Source: Flavobacteriales bacterium (GTDB taxonomy: Bacteria > Bacteroidota > Bacteroidia > Flavobacteriales_C > GCA-002722245). From it: a DNA stretch of 39,071 nucleotides. Of the stretch, positions 27,410 through 35,414 are shown in pieces. The position numbers and the translations under genes are program-made. How positions within the stretch are numbered: the first letter of the stretch is position 1; every line of letters starts with the position of its first letter. The DNA is taken from contig CANFBW010000029.1 in assembly GCA_947444925.1 (NCBI GenBank), forward strand, positions 1-39,071. Direction: 5' to 3'. The notes under the pieces were generated by a model. That model worked only from the letters and a program-made list of their open reading frames with translations. It was not told where the DNA came from and searched no databases.

Positions 27410-28387
27410 ATGAGGATTATTATCACAGGCGTTGCAGGTTTTATTGGGTCTAATTTAGCTGCGAAGCTTTTGAAAGATGGACATGAAGTGATTGGGTTAG
27501 ATAATTTCAGCTACGGTTTAGAACGAAATATTTCATCGTTGATAACGCATCCTTCATTTACTTTTGTGAATGGAGACGTACTTAATCCTTTTAATCTAAA
27601 AGACATTAAGGGAGATGTATTGCTGCATCTTGCTTCTCAAAAAATTCCTAGATACTCTTCTGCTTATCGCACTTTAGAAGAAAATAATTTAATGTTGAAG
27701 GTGGTTGTAGAGAAATGTTTGAGAGACAAAATTAAACTTGTATTTGCTTCTACTTCAGATGTTTACGGAAAAAATACAAAGTTGCCTTTTAAGGAAGATT
27801 CTGATTTGGTTTTGGGAAACACGAAGGTAAAGAGATGGGCTTATGCATTATCTAAGATATATGGAGAGCAATACGTGATCGCCAATAATGAGGAATTTGG
27901 ACTAAATTATACGATAGTAAGATTTTTTGGTTCTTATGGTCCAAATCACAATTTGACCTGGTGGGGTGGACCGCAATCGGGATTTATCACAAAAGCAATG
28001 AATAATGAGGAAATTGAGTTGCATGGTGATGGTTTGCAAACGCGTACTTTTACTTTTATAGAGGATACCGTTGAAGCGCTGTCACATTGTGTGCTGAATG
28101 AAAAGGCAAATGGCGAAATATTTAATATAGCGAGTGATCCATCTGAAGAAATTACAATTAAAGGATTAGCAGAGATTATTTGGGAGTTGGTGAATGGGAA
28201 AGATGCCCAGCCGAAATTGAAATGTATTCCTTATTCGAGTTTTGGCAACTACGAGGATGTTATGAGAAGAGTGCCAAATATTGACAAATTGCAACAATAC
28301 TTCAATTACAAACCAAAATATACCTTAAGAGAGGGTTTGAAAAAAACATTAGTGTGGCAAAGTGAACTATTAAATAAATCGGAATGA
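27410..28387 (+). CDS. NAD-dependent epimerase/dehydratase (extended SDR)
   Basis: Sugar-nucleotide modifying enzyme of 325 residues, cytoplasmic. The NAD-binding GxxGFIG motif is at residues 7-13, with DNFSYG at 31-36 ending the second strand. The catalytic pair is Y145-xxx-K149 (YALSKIYGEQ), preceded by STSDVYG (114-120), where serine/threonine supports the tyrosine. It resembles UDP-glucose 4-epimerase and dTDP-sugar dehydratase-like members; which sugar is used cannot be told. Its stop overlaps the GT2 start by 4 bp (ATGA at 28384-28387), so the two are translationally coupled and probably make and then use a sugar or sugar donor. Confidence 0.93.
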   Translation: MRIIITGVAGFIGSNLAAKLLKDGHEVIGLDNFSYGLERNISSLITHPSFTFVNGDVLNPFNLKDIKGDVLLHLASQKIPRYSSAYRTLEENNLMLKVVVEKCLRDKIKLVFASTSDVYGKNTKLPFKEDSDLVLGNTKVKRWAYALSKIYGEQYVIANNEEFGLNYTIVRFFGSYGPNHNLTWWGGPQSGFITKAMNNEEIELHGDGLQTRTFTFIEDTVEALSHCVLNEKANGEIFNIASDPSEEITIKGLAEIIWELVNGKDAQPKLKCIPYSSFGNYEDVMRRVPNIDKLQQYFNYKPKYTLREGLKKTLVWQSELLNKSE

Positions 28388-29124
28388 CCGTTTACTATTT
28401 GATTCCAATGTTTAATGAGCAAGACAATCTTGTTAGTTTGCAGAAAAAATTGTTATCATCTCTACCCGATCTTAATAAGTTTTTTGTTTTTTCTGACGAT
28501 TGTTCTACGGATAATTCCGTTTCATTGGTGAAGAAATTGTTTCCAGCGGAGCGTTTACATGTTGTTGAAAAAGATAAAAATGCTGGTCCTGGTCATTCCT
28601 TTAATTTAGGATTTGAATGGATATTGAATCACTCACAAAGCGATGAAGATATTGTTGTTACTATGGAAGCTGATGGCACATCGGATATTAGTATATTACA
28701 TGACATGATTTCTGTCTCTAATATGGGTTATGATTTAGTGTTAGCGTCGGTGTATGCTCAAGGCGGTGGATTCTCGCAGACTTCATTTATTCGAAAATCA
28801 TTGTCGTTTGTCGCCAATATGATGTTTAGAATGATATTTGATATTAAGGTTTTGACCTTGAGTTCGTTTTATAGAGTGTATCATGTTTCTTTGCTTAAAA
28901 ACATTAAAGCTAATTACATTGTCGTTATTAATGAGCCCGGATTTATTTGCATGTTGGAGGTATTAATGAAATCCATAAATAGCAATGCAAAAGTTGTTGA
29001 AATTCCTATGGTTTTAGATACAAATGCACGAGTTGGAAAATCAAAAATGAAAATTTTAAAAACAACTGGAACGTATGTTCGTTTTTTGCTGTCGTTCAAA
29101 AAACATAAGGCTAAACCGTTTTAA
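28384..29124 (+). CDS. Glycosyltransferase family 2 (dolichol-phosphate mannosyltransferase-like)
   Basis: A 246-residue GT-A fold enzyme without a membrane anchor. The nucleotide-sugar binding start is YYLIPMFNEQDNL, with SDDCSTDNS at 38-45; the metal-binding DxD equivalent is MEADGTSD (E95/D97). The arrangement is that of polyprenyl-phosphate sugar synthases, which would supply the lipid-linked donor used by a GT-C enzyme like the divergent neighbour. That pathway link is inference. Basic C-terminus (SFKKHKAKPF) may contact the membrane. Coupled to the SDR gene by a 4-bp overlap. Confidence 0.92.
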   Translation: MTVYYLIPMFNEQDNLVSLQKKLLSSLPDLNKFFVFSDDCSTDNSVSLVKKLFPAERLHVVEKDKNAGPGHSFNLGFEWILNHSQSDEDIVVTMEADGTSDISILHDMISVSNMGYDLVLASVYAQGGGFSQTSFIRKSLSFVANMMFRMIFDIKVLTLSSFYRVYHVSLLKNIKANYIVVINEPGFICMLEVLMKSINSNAKVVEIPMVLDTNARVGKSKMKILKTTGTYVRFLLSFKKHKAKPF

Positions 29125-29587
29125 AAAATAAAGGCATTTGGTTGTGGTAGTGAGAAACCGGAAAGAACCATTCACTATCTGTTTCGCTCACATATTTTTT
29201 CAGTATCTTTTTTCTTTTTTGCTAAAGATTATTTGTAATTCGGAGAGCTTTACTTTGATTCATCAATAATTTGAACTTATCCGATAAATTCTGCCGCGTC
29301 ATTAAAACTTTTTCAACACAAGATTTAATAAAGCTCTTACATTAGCTAATTTGTCGTGGTTAAGATTTTTGTTCTGCAGCATAGTTTAATGGTTTTGAGA
29401 TCCATTGATAATTGTTTATTGGCAATTACAAATGGTTAGAGAAGGGTTTGCTGTGGTCGAATTACCAAGTGTGCAGATGCAATACTAATACTTACCCTAT
29501 AATCGCTTTTCAATTTTTGGGCCATAATTTTAATTCATTTATAAGCTTGCTTTTTTTATATAGATTTAGCACGCTTAAAATATTTAA
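29125..29587. other. Gene-free, AT-rich intergenic stretch
   Basis: 463 bp with no open frame above about 50 codons that looks coding, and no tRNA or recognisable RNA. A weak inverted repeat (GGTAGTGA near 29145 with TCACTATC near 29175) follows the GT2 gene and lacks a T tract. It could be decayed sequence at the edge of the glycan block. I see no clear promoter for rlmF. Confidence 0.4.
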
Positions 29588-30556
29588 ATGATTCAAAAAC
29601 AATCGCTTTCCGAAAAAGAAGAGTTACATCCGCGCAACAAGCACCGCGCTCGTTACAATTTTAAGCATTTGCTGAAAAGTTGTAACGAATTGAATGAATT
29701 TGTGATGCTCAATTCGCAAAATGAGGAAACTATCGATTTTAGTAATGCAGCAGCGGTTAAAATGCTCAATAGAGCTTTGCTCAAGCATTATTATGAAATT
29801 GAAAATTGGGATATTCCAGCAACATATTTGTGTCCGCCTATTCCAGGTAGAGCGGATTATCTGCATTATATGGCCGATTTGCTGGCTTCTTGCAATGAAG
29901 GAGTGATACCGACAGGAAAGCATATTAACTGCTTGGATATTGGCGTTGGAGCAAATTGTGTGTATCCACTTATTGGAAATAAAGAATACGGATGGAGTTT
30001 TGTAGGTTCGGATATTGATCAGGTTTCAATTCAATCTGCAAAAAAAATAATAAAGTCGAATGGTGCTTTGAAAGATGTTGTTGATTGTAGGTTGCAGTCT
30101 TCGAAATCACGAATATATCGAGGAGTGGTGAGGCCTGGAGAGTGGTTTGATCTCTCTATTTGCAATCCGCCTTTTCACGCATCACTCGCTGACGCGCAAG
30201 AAGGTGCGAAGCGGAAATGGAAAAATTTAAATCCCAAAAAAGAAGATAAAACCACCCTTAATTTTGGCGGACAGAATACCGAATTGTGGTGTGAAGGCGG
30301 AGAAGAGGCCTTTGTACAAAAGATGATAGAACAGTCGGCAAGTATTCCCACAACATGTTTTTGGTTTTCTACAGTGTTGTCAAAAAAGAGTAGTTTGCCT
30401 ATCGTATACAAAACATTGAAGACTTTTAAAGCGTTAGAAGTTCAAACGATTCAAATGTCTCAAGGGCAAAAAGTGAGTCGTATTGTTGCTTGGACTTTTC
30501 TTACGAAGGAGCAGCAGGCAGAATGGCGCAGGAAAAGGTGGACTGTTAAAAAATAG
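29588..30556 (+). CDS. rlmF: 23S rRNA (adenine(1618)-N(6))-methyltransferase RlmF
   Basis: Methylates N6 of A1618 in 23S rRNA using S-adenosylmethionine. SAM-binding motif I is LDIGVGANC (116-124), with SDID (141-144) as motif II. The catalytic N6-adenine motif NPPF is at 193-196 (ICNPPFHAS). The N-terminal LHPRNKHRARYNF (about 13-25) is conserved in RlmF. Length 322 fits the family. It is monocistronic, with a bidirectional terminator directly after the stop and a gene-poor region before it. Start ATG 29588. Confidence 0.95.
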   Translation: MIQKQSLSEKEELHPRNKHRARYNFKHLLKSCNELNEFVMLNSQNEETIDFSNAAAVKMLNRALLKHYYEIENWDIPATYLCPPIPGRADYLHYMADLLASCNEGVIPTGKHINCLDIGVGANCVYPLIGNKEYGWSFVGSDIDQVSIQSAKKIIKSNGALKDVVDCRLQSSKSRIYRGVVRPGEWFDLSICNPPFHASLADAQEGAKRKWKNLNPKKEDKTTLNFGGQNTELWCEGGEEAFVQKMIEQSASIPTTCFWFSTVLSKKSSLPIVYKTLKTFKALEVQTIQMSQGQKVSRIVAWTFLTKEQQAEWRRKRWTVKK

Positions 30557-30592
30557 CAAAAAAAAACTTTCGAATTTCGAAAGATTTTTTTT
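30557..30592. terminator. Bidirectional terminator after rlmF
   Basis: A 7-bp stem CTTTCGA/TCGAAAG (30567-30573, 30577-30583) with loop ATT is flanked by nine As on the left and eight Ts on the right, which extend the stem. It serves rlmF (plus) and the convergent lipoprotein gene (minus). Confidence 0.82.
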
Positions 30593-30610
30593 GATGAATA
30601 ATATTGGCTT

Positions 30611-31489
30611 TTAAAATGCGGGTTGCTCTGCTTTCAATTTCATATTGAGGTATTCTTTTACTGCAGGATCAGTGATCATTTTATCTATAGTGATTTGTAT
30701 TGCTTTGTCGGTGCCATTAGGTTGGGAACGCAAGGCAGTATCGGTCACTAATGCCGTTTCAGCATGGAAGTTGATGTAGCTTTGTAAAAAGTTTCTATAG
30801 CTTTTTAATTCTAAATCAATGGCTTTGTTTGGATTTATATCTTTCGTTAAGGCAAGAATTTTGTCAATATTGACGATGGTGTCGTTAGTCATTAGTTTGT
30901 GGTAATACTTGAAATCGAGTAATAATGCAGCTTTTTCATATTTTAAAGCTTCTTCTTCTTTTGTAATTAGTACTTTATTGATGTTGGTGTCGGTTTTGAT
31001 GTTATTAAAGGGAGCTGTTATGGCGTTAAACAATACTTCTGCATTGATTAAAAAAGTATCAGTTGATTCATAATATAAAGAATCAAATTGCTCAGTCATT
31101 ATTTTGTCCGTGTTCCTTTGTTTTTCAATTAGGTACTTATTGAAGGCTGAAGATTTACCTGAGTAAGCAATACTTTGAATGATTTTTGTGGCATCGAAAG
31201 AAGCAGACAAAGTGTCTGCTGGAGCCAAACATATGTATGATCTGGATTTCCCATTCACTATTTCATAGCAACCCGCCTCACTTAAAGTCACTTTTAATTC
31301 AAATTCACCTTTATCATTTAAGGTGTCGATGACGATTTTTTCGCTTTTATAATTTTCTAGCCAAACCGTGTTGCCTTCTGGATTGCTTATTACTCCGGTG
31401 ATAACGGTTTTCGGAGCAACGGGAGTTGCGGGTTCGCCGCATGAAGCAACGAATGCGCTGGCAATGAATACAATGAAAATGTTTTTCAT
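30611..31489 (-). CDS. Lipoprotein with DUF4369-like N-terminal domain, no thioredoxin domain
   Basis: A 292-residue lipoprotein: lipobox VASC with C17, then a beta-rich region (ITGVISNPEGNTVWLENY, KIVIDTLNDKGEFEL) resembling the DUF4369 domain that precedes TlpA/AhpC-like thioredoxin domains in Bacteroidetes. A helical middle part (about 110-270) follows. In those proteins a conserved linker leads into the thioredoxin fold; here the protein stops at KAEQPAF, where the G-x-x-APDF start of that fold would be expected, and no CxxC is present. Downstream is a terminator, so no lost exon-like remainder exists on this strand. It may be a natural short form or a truncation. Function unknown. Confidence 0.78.
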   Translation of the reverse strand: MKNIFIVFIASAFVASCGEPATPVAPKTVITGVISNPEGNTVWLENYKSEKIVIDTLNDKGEFELKVTLSEAGCYEIVNGKSRSYICLAPADTLSASFDATKIIQSIAYSGKSSAFNKYLIEKQRNTDKIMTEQFDSLYYESTDTFLINAEVLFNAITAPFNNIKTDTNINKVLITKEEEALKYEKAALLLDFKYYHKLMTNDTIVNIDKILALTKDINPNKAIDLELKSYRNFLQSYINFHAETALVTDTALRSQPNGTDKAIQITIDKMITDPAVKEYLNMKLKAEQPAF

Positions 31490-31582
31490 AAAAATAATTT
31501 TACAGGTGGCAAATTAGTTAAATATACCTTGTCGCGCAAAGATTATTTTGCGTCGTAGATTGAATGGATACTGCGAAACAGT

Positions 31583-32971
31583 TTAGTAGCCTAAGATTTT
31601 CATCATTGACTTAGCGCTTTGTTCCTTTGAAAAAAGTTTAGTGGTGTAGTCGTCATCGTCGTCTTCCTTGCTGATGATGATGTGTTTCGGACTAGGAATT
31701 AAGCAATGCTTCAATCCACCTACACCGCTAAGTGTTTCTTGATAAGCACCAGTATAGAAGAAGCCGAGGTGAAGCGGTTCTTTCGTTTGAAGTTTTGGTA
31801 AAAATATTTTGTTGTTGTGTTTTTCAGCGTTGTAAAAATCTTCGCTGTCGCAGGTAAGTCCTCCTAAGAAAACCCGTTGACACTCTTTGTCCCAATGATT
31901 GATGGCGAGCATAGGGTAGCGCTGGTCAATGGCCCATACGTCGGGCAAAGTTGTCATGAAAGAATTGTTGATCATGTACCACAACTCTCTGTCGTTTTGT
32001 TGTTTTTGATTCAAGATAGAGTAGAGCATCATGCCGCTTTCGCCAACAGTGAATGTACCAAATTCAGTAAATAAATTGGGATGATCAATATCTTCTTCGT
32101 CGCACGCTTTTTTTATGGTTTCTACAATTCCTTCTGCGGTATAATCGTAATCCCATTCAAATTGAAGAGACGATTTGATAGGGAAGCCGCCGCCAATGTT
32201 AAGGGAATCCAATTCTGGACAGATTTTTTTGAGTTGCACATATATCTGCAAACATTTGCTCAACTCGTTCCAGTAGTAATCGTTGTCCTGAACTCCTGTA
32301 TTGATAAAAAAGTGAAGCATTTTCAGCTTCGCCATTTTGTTTGGTTTTATTTTTTCTTTGTAGAAATCAACAATCATGTTTGGGTTAATTCCCAAGCGAG
32401 AGGTGTAAAAATCAAAGTTAGGTTGTTCCTCAGTTGCAATCCGAATACCAACATTGAAAGGTCTTTTCACTTTTTCGTAGGCCTTAATTTCATGCATATC
32501 GTCCAAAACCGGTATGATGTTAAAGCCTTCGTTGATCAATTTTACAATTCCCTGCGTATATGCAGGTCGTTTAAATCCATTGGAAATGATGAATGTGTCC
32601 TTGGTCAGTTTTTTTCTTTGGTATAGATTCTTGATAATGTGCAAGTCGAATGCAGATGATGTTTCAATATGGATATCGTTCTTAAGCGCTTCTTCCATTA
32701 CAAATGAAAAATGAGAACTTTTTGTGCAATAGCAGTAAGTGTAGCTCCCTTTGTAGTTTTGACGTGCAATGGCGACCTTGAAAAAGGTTTTAGCGCGCTG
32801 TATTTGTTTGCTGATATTGGGCAAATAGGTAATTCGAAGTGGCGTACCATACTTCTTAATTACATCCATCAAAGGAATTTTGTGAAAATGTAATTCATTA
32901 TCAATAACTTCGAATTCAGGATTGTTTTCCTCGAGAATTTCTTCGTGTAGTTCGTGATAGGTTGATTGCAT
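31583..32971 (-). CDS. Arginine decarboxylase, PLP-dependent fold-III type
   Basis: Decarboxylates L-arginine to agmatine, the first step towards putrescine and spermidine in the cytoplasm. The alanine racemase-like barrel carries the PLP lysine K84 in YCYCTKSSHF; the glycine-rich phosphate loop is LNIGGGFPIKSS, and the C-terminal barrel shows LGGLTCDSEDF and FFYTGAYQETLSGVGG (substrate-side Cys-Asp and Tyr). The 462-residue length is shorter than E. coli SpeA (658) but normal for the Bacteroidetes type. Diaminopimelate or carboxynorspermidine decarboxylase are the nearest alternatives; adjacency to an arginase supports arginine as substrate. It is divergent from that gene across 86 bp. The ATG at 32971 is the likely start. 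Confidence 0.87.
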   Translation of the reverse strand: MQSTYHELHEEILEENNPEFEVIDNELHFHKIPLMDVIKKYGTPLRITYLPNISKQIQRAKTFFKVAIARQNYKGSYTYCYCTKSSHFSFVMEEALKNDIHIETSSAFDLHIIKNLYQRKKLTKDTFIISNGFKRPAYTQGIVKLINEGFNIIPVLDDMHEIKAYEKVKRPFNVGIRIATEEQPNFDFYTSRLGINPNMIVDFYKEKIKPNKMAKLKMLHFFINTGVQDNDYYWNELSKCLQIYVQLKKICPELDSLNIGGGFPIKSSLQFEWDYDYTAEGIVETIKKACDEEDIDHPNLFTEFGTFTVGESGMMLYSILNQKQQNDRELWYMINNSFMTTLPDVWAIDQRYPMLAINHWDKECQRVFLGGLTCDSEDFYNAEKHNNKIFLPKLQTKEPLHLGFFYTGAYQETLSGVGGLKHCLIPSPKHIIISKEDDDDDYTTKLFSKEQSAKSMMKILGY

Positions 32972-33016
32972 GTTAACTGAGTTACTTTAATGTGTAGTGA
33001 TCCAATCCAAGTTAAT

Positions 33017-33024
33017 TACATTTG
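33017..33024 (+). promoter_or_regulatory. Candidate -7 promoter box (TACATTTG) for arginase
   Basis: Exact TAnnTTTG on the plus strand, 33 bp before the arginase ATG. No strong -33 box is seen 19-21 bp upstream. Confidence 0.45.
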
Positions 33025-33035
33025 TAAATTCGCGT

Positions 33036-33043
33036 CAAAGATA
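33036..33043 (-). promoter_or_regulatory. Candidate -7 promoter box (TATCTTTG) for arginine decarboxylase
   Basis: Exact TAnnTTTG on the minus strand, 64 bp from the decarboxylase ATG. It faces the arginase -7 box with only 11 bp between them, so both start sites would fall close to 33030 and the two polymerase footprints would overlap. Confidence 0.45.
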
Positions 33044-33057
33044 AGTAATATTAGGAT

Positions 33058-34023
33058 ATGGAGTCAGTAATTTTAATAGAAAATAAATCAGAAATCGGAG
33101 CTGCCAAATGGGGCGCTGGAATGGGCATAGATGCCTTGAAGACGGTAGCTAAAACCCTACAGGATCAGTTCTTTTCTCAATATCCATCGGTAAAAATACA
33201 AGACGAAAACGATACTATATTTGAAGAAACACCGCACCGGTATGCGCGGAGGATAGATAAGATACTTACTATTTGCGAACGCTTGTCTTCTGAAGTGGAA
33301 GTGCAGTTGAAAGATGCTAAAAAGTTCCCTGTTGTGATCTCAGGAGACCATTCTCCAGCAGCAGGAACTATCGCTGGAATTAGAAAAGCATTTCCAGACA
33401 AGCGAATCGGAGTGATTTGGATTGATGCTCACGCCGACATACATACGCCTTACACCACACCTTCGGGAAATATGCATGGAATGCCACTTTGCGTCTCGTT
33501 GGGCATTGACCACAAAGAACATCAGTTGCACGAACCTAAAAAAGAAACGATTGAATTGTGGGAGAAATTTAAAAAATTAGGAGGTGATGGTCCTGATGTT
33601 TCACCTAGAGATCTTGTTTATATTGGTGTTAGAGATACTGAGCCTGCTGAAGATGAGTTGATGGAAATTCACCATATGAAAAATTATACTGTTGATAATT
33701 TTCGCCAATTGGGCGTAGAGAAAATGGGTAAAGAGATTGAAGAGTATCTGAGCGCCTGCGATATCGTATATGTTTCGTTTGATGTGGATTGTTTGGACTC
33801 GTCTATTTCCGTGGGAACAGGAACTCCAGTTCCGGGAGGTTTTTGGGCGCACGAGGCGGAAAAAATAGTGAAGGAAGTCTTAAAAAACCCTAAAGTGATT
33901 TGCTTTGAAATGGTTGAAATCAACCCGGCATTAGACAATAAAGGCAATAAAATGGCGGAGATGGCTTTCGATATTCTGAAAATCGCGGTGCATCAAATCA
34001 AAAGAACAAAGGGCATCGCTTAG
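33058..34023 (+). CDS. Arginase (ureohydrolase family)
   Basis: Hydrolyses L-arginine to ornithine and urea with a dinuclear manganese centre. The ligands are all visible: H98 (SGDHS), D123, H125, D127 (IDAHADIHT) and D242, D244 (SFDVDCLD). The active-site H140 (GNMHGMP) and the PSGN loop favour arginase over agmatinase. The usual DxxDP motif is DCLDSS here, a mild change. The 321-residue length is normal. Start ATG 33058 gives the only plausible N-terminus. It is divergent from the arginine decarboxylase gene, so the two main arginine-consuming reactions start from one intergenic region. Agmatinase activity cannot be excluded from sequence alone. Confidence 0.88.
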   Translation: MESVILIENKSEIGAAKWGAGMGIDALKTVAKTLQDQFFSQYPSVKIQDENDTIFEETPHRYARRIDKILTICERLSSEVEVQLKDAKKFPVVISGDHSPAAGTIAGIRKAFPDKRIGVIWIDAHADIHTPYTTPSGNMHGMPLCVSLGIDHKEHQLHEPKKETIELWEKFKKLGGDGPDVSPRDLVYIGVRDTEPAEDELMEIHHMKNYTVDNFRQLGVEKMGKEIEEYLSACDIVYVSFDVDCLDSSISVGTGTPVPGGFWAHEAEKIVKEVLKNPKVICFEMVEINPALDNKGNKMAEMAFDILKIAVHQIKRTKGIA

Positions 34024-34065
34024 TAAAGCATTGTTGATTTCTTACATACCTTCTAAATAAAGTCG

Positions 34066-34073
34066 TATTTTTG
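34066..34073 (+). promoter_or_regulatory. Candidate -7 promoter box (TATTTTTG) for the AAA+/TPR operon
   Basis: Exact TAnnTTTG ending 18 bp before the ATG at 34092. Together with that spacing it supports the ATG rather than the TTG at 34071, which lies inside the box. Confidence 0.45.
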
Positions 34074-34091
34074 CCGACTAATCTATGTGCT

Positions 34092-35414
34092 ATGGCGAAT
34101 GATGCGATCAATAAACTGAGAGAAGCTTTAAAAGTTTCTCCTGACAATATACCGCTGAAGCTGCATTTGGGAGAGATGCTGCTCGATGAAAAGGAATACC
34201 AGCAGGCAATTGACGAGTTCAATGCTATATTGAAACAAGATCCAAGCAATGAAGATGCAAAATTAATGCTTGCAGAAGCGTTTTTGTTGCAAGGAAATTT
34301 TTCGGCAACGATCGTTATTGCGGAAGAAGATCAATTCAAGAACAATCCGGAAGCACTGTTGTTGCTAGCAAAAGCGCATTTAAGAGACAAGTCAATAGCG
34401 GAAGCAATTGATGTTTACAAGCGCGTGCTCAAACTGGATCCTCATTTTACCGATCCTGAATTAGACAGTCAGTTGCGCAACCAAGGAAGCTACAACGACA
34501 GCGATGAGTTTGATGAAGATGAATTTGATGAAGACGCTACTTTTAGAATCGTTGAAAATCCGGGTATTGATTTTAGTGATGTGGGAGGCATGGATAAGGT
34601 AAAGCGCGAGATTGATTTAAAGATCATTCAACCCCTGAAAAATCCAGAAATATACAAAGCATATGGCAAAAAAACAGGTGGCGGAATTTTACTGTATGGA
34701 CCTCCGGGTTGTGGAAAAACCCATTTAGCGAGGGCTACGGCCGGTCAGGTGAAAGCTAAATTCATCAATATTGGTATCAACGATGTGTTGGATATGTGGA
34801 TCGGAAATAGCGAAAAAAATCTGCACGAAATATTTGAATTCGCCCGTAAAAACAAACCTTGTGTTTTGTTTTTCGACGAAATAGATGCACTCGGGGCAAG
34901 TCGCTCGGATATGAAGCAATCTTCGGGCAGACACTTAATCAATCAGTTTTTATCAGAACTTGATGGCGTGGATGGTGACAATGAAGGTATATTGGTACTG
35001 GGTGCCACGAATGCTCCCTGGCATTTGGATCCTGCTTTTCGCCGTCCTGGCCGCTTTGATCGCATCATTTTTGTTGCGCCACCAGATGACGAGAGTCGAG
35101 AAACTATCTTACAACTGCAGTTGAAAGACAAACCGACTAAGGATTTGGATTATGCGTTAATCGCTAAGAAGACGCCCGATTATTCGGGTGCCGATTTGAA
35201 TGCAGTGATCGATATTGCTATTGAGTCAAAATTGGAAGAAGCTATTAAATCCGGTATTCCGCAACCACTCAGCAACAAAGATATTTTGGATGCGGTGAAA
35301 AAACACCGTCCATCAACAAAAGATTGGTTTAATTCGGCGAAAAATTATGCTTTATACGCCAATGATTCCGGACTGTATGACGATATTCTCACCTATTTAA
35401 ATATTAAAAAATAA
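34092..35414 (+). CDS. TPR-containing AAA+ ATPase
   Basis: A 440-residue cytoplasmic ATPase. The N-terminal about 120 residues form three TPR-like helical pairs (LKLHLGEMLLDEKEYQQAIDEF; AEAFLLQGNF; AKAHLRDKSIAEAIDVY), then an acidic linker (133-149, rich in Asp and Glu). The AAA+ domain (about 155-410) has Walker A GPPGCGKT (203-210), Walker B VLFFDE (D262, E263), sensor 1 N307 (ATNAPW) and arginines in RRPGRFDR (317-324), as in Vps4, FtsH and proteasomal ATPases. There is no protease domain, so it probably remodels or unfolds partners bound by the TPR region. The start is ATG 34092, not the upstream TTG. The stop overlaps the next start by 1 bp, which couples it to a TPR membrane protein. 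Function not established. Confidence 0.9.
   Translation: MANDAINKLREALKVSPDNIPLKLHLGEMLLDEKEYQQAIDEFNAILKQDPSNEDAKLMLAEAFLLQGNFSATIVIAEEDQFKNNPEALLLLAKAHLRDKSIAEAIDVYKRVLKLDPHFTDPELDSQLRNQGSYNDSDEFDEDEFDEDATFRIVENPGIDFSDVGGMDKVKREIDLKIIQPLKNPEIYKAYGKKTGGGILLYGPPGCGKTHLARATAGQVKAKFINIGINDVLDMWIGNSEKNLHEIFEFARKNKPCVLFFDEIDALGASRSDMKQSSGRHLINQFLSELDGVDGDNEGILVLGATNAPWHLDPAFRRPGRFDRIIFVAPPDDESRETILQLQLKDKPTKDLDYALIAKKTPDYSGADLNAVIDIAIESKLEEAIKSGIPQPLSNKDILDAVKKHRPSTKDWFNSAKNYALYANDSGLYDDILTYLNIKK

Noticed and set aside
32081-32626. A 181-codon plus-strand open frame opposite the arginine decarboxylase
   Set aside because: Antisense shadow with Phe- and Val-rich low-complexity translation, no recognisable domain.
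34071-34091. TTG start for the AAA+ ATPase
   Set aside because: It overlaps the -7 promoter box at 34066-34073, so it would not be on the transcript; the ATG at 34092 fits the TPR start.
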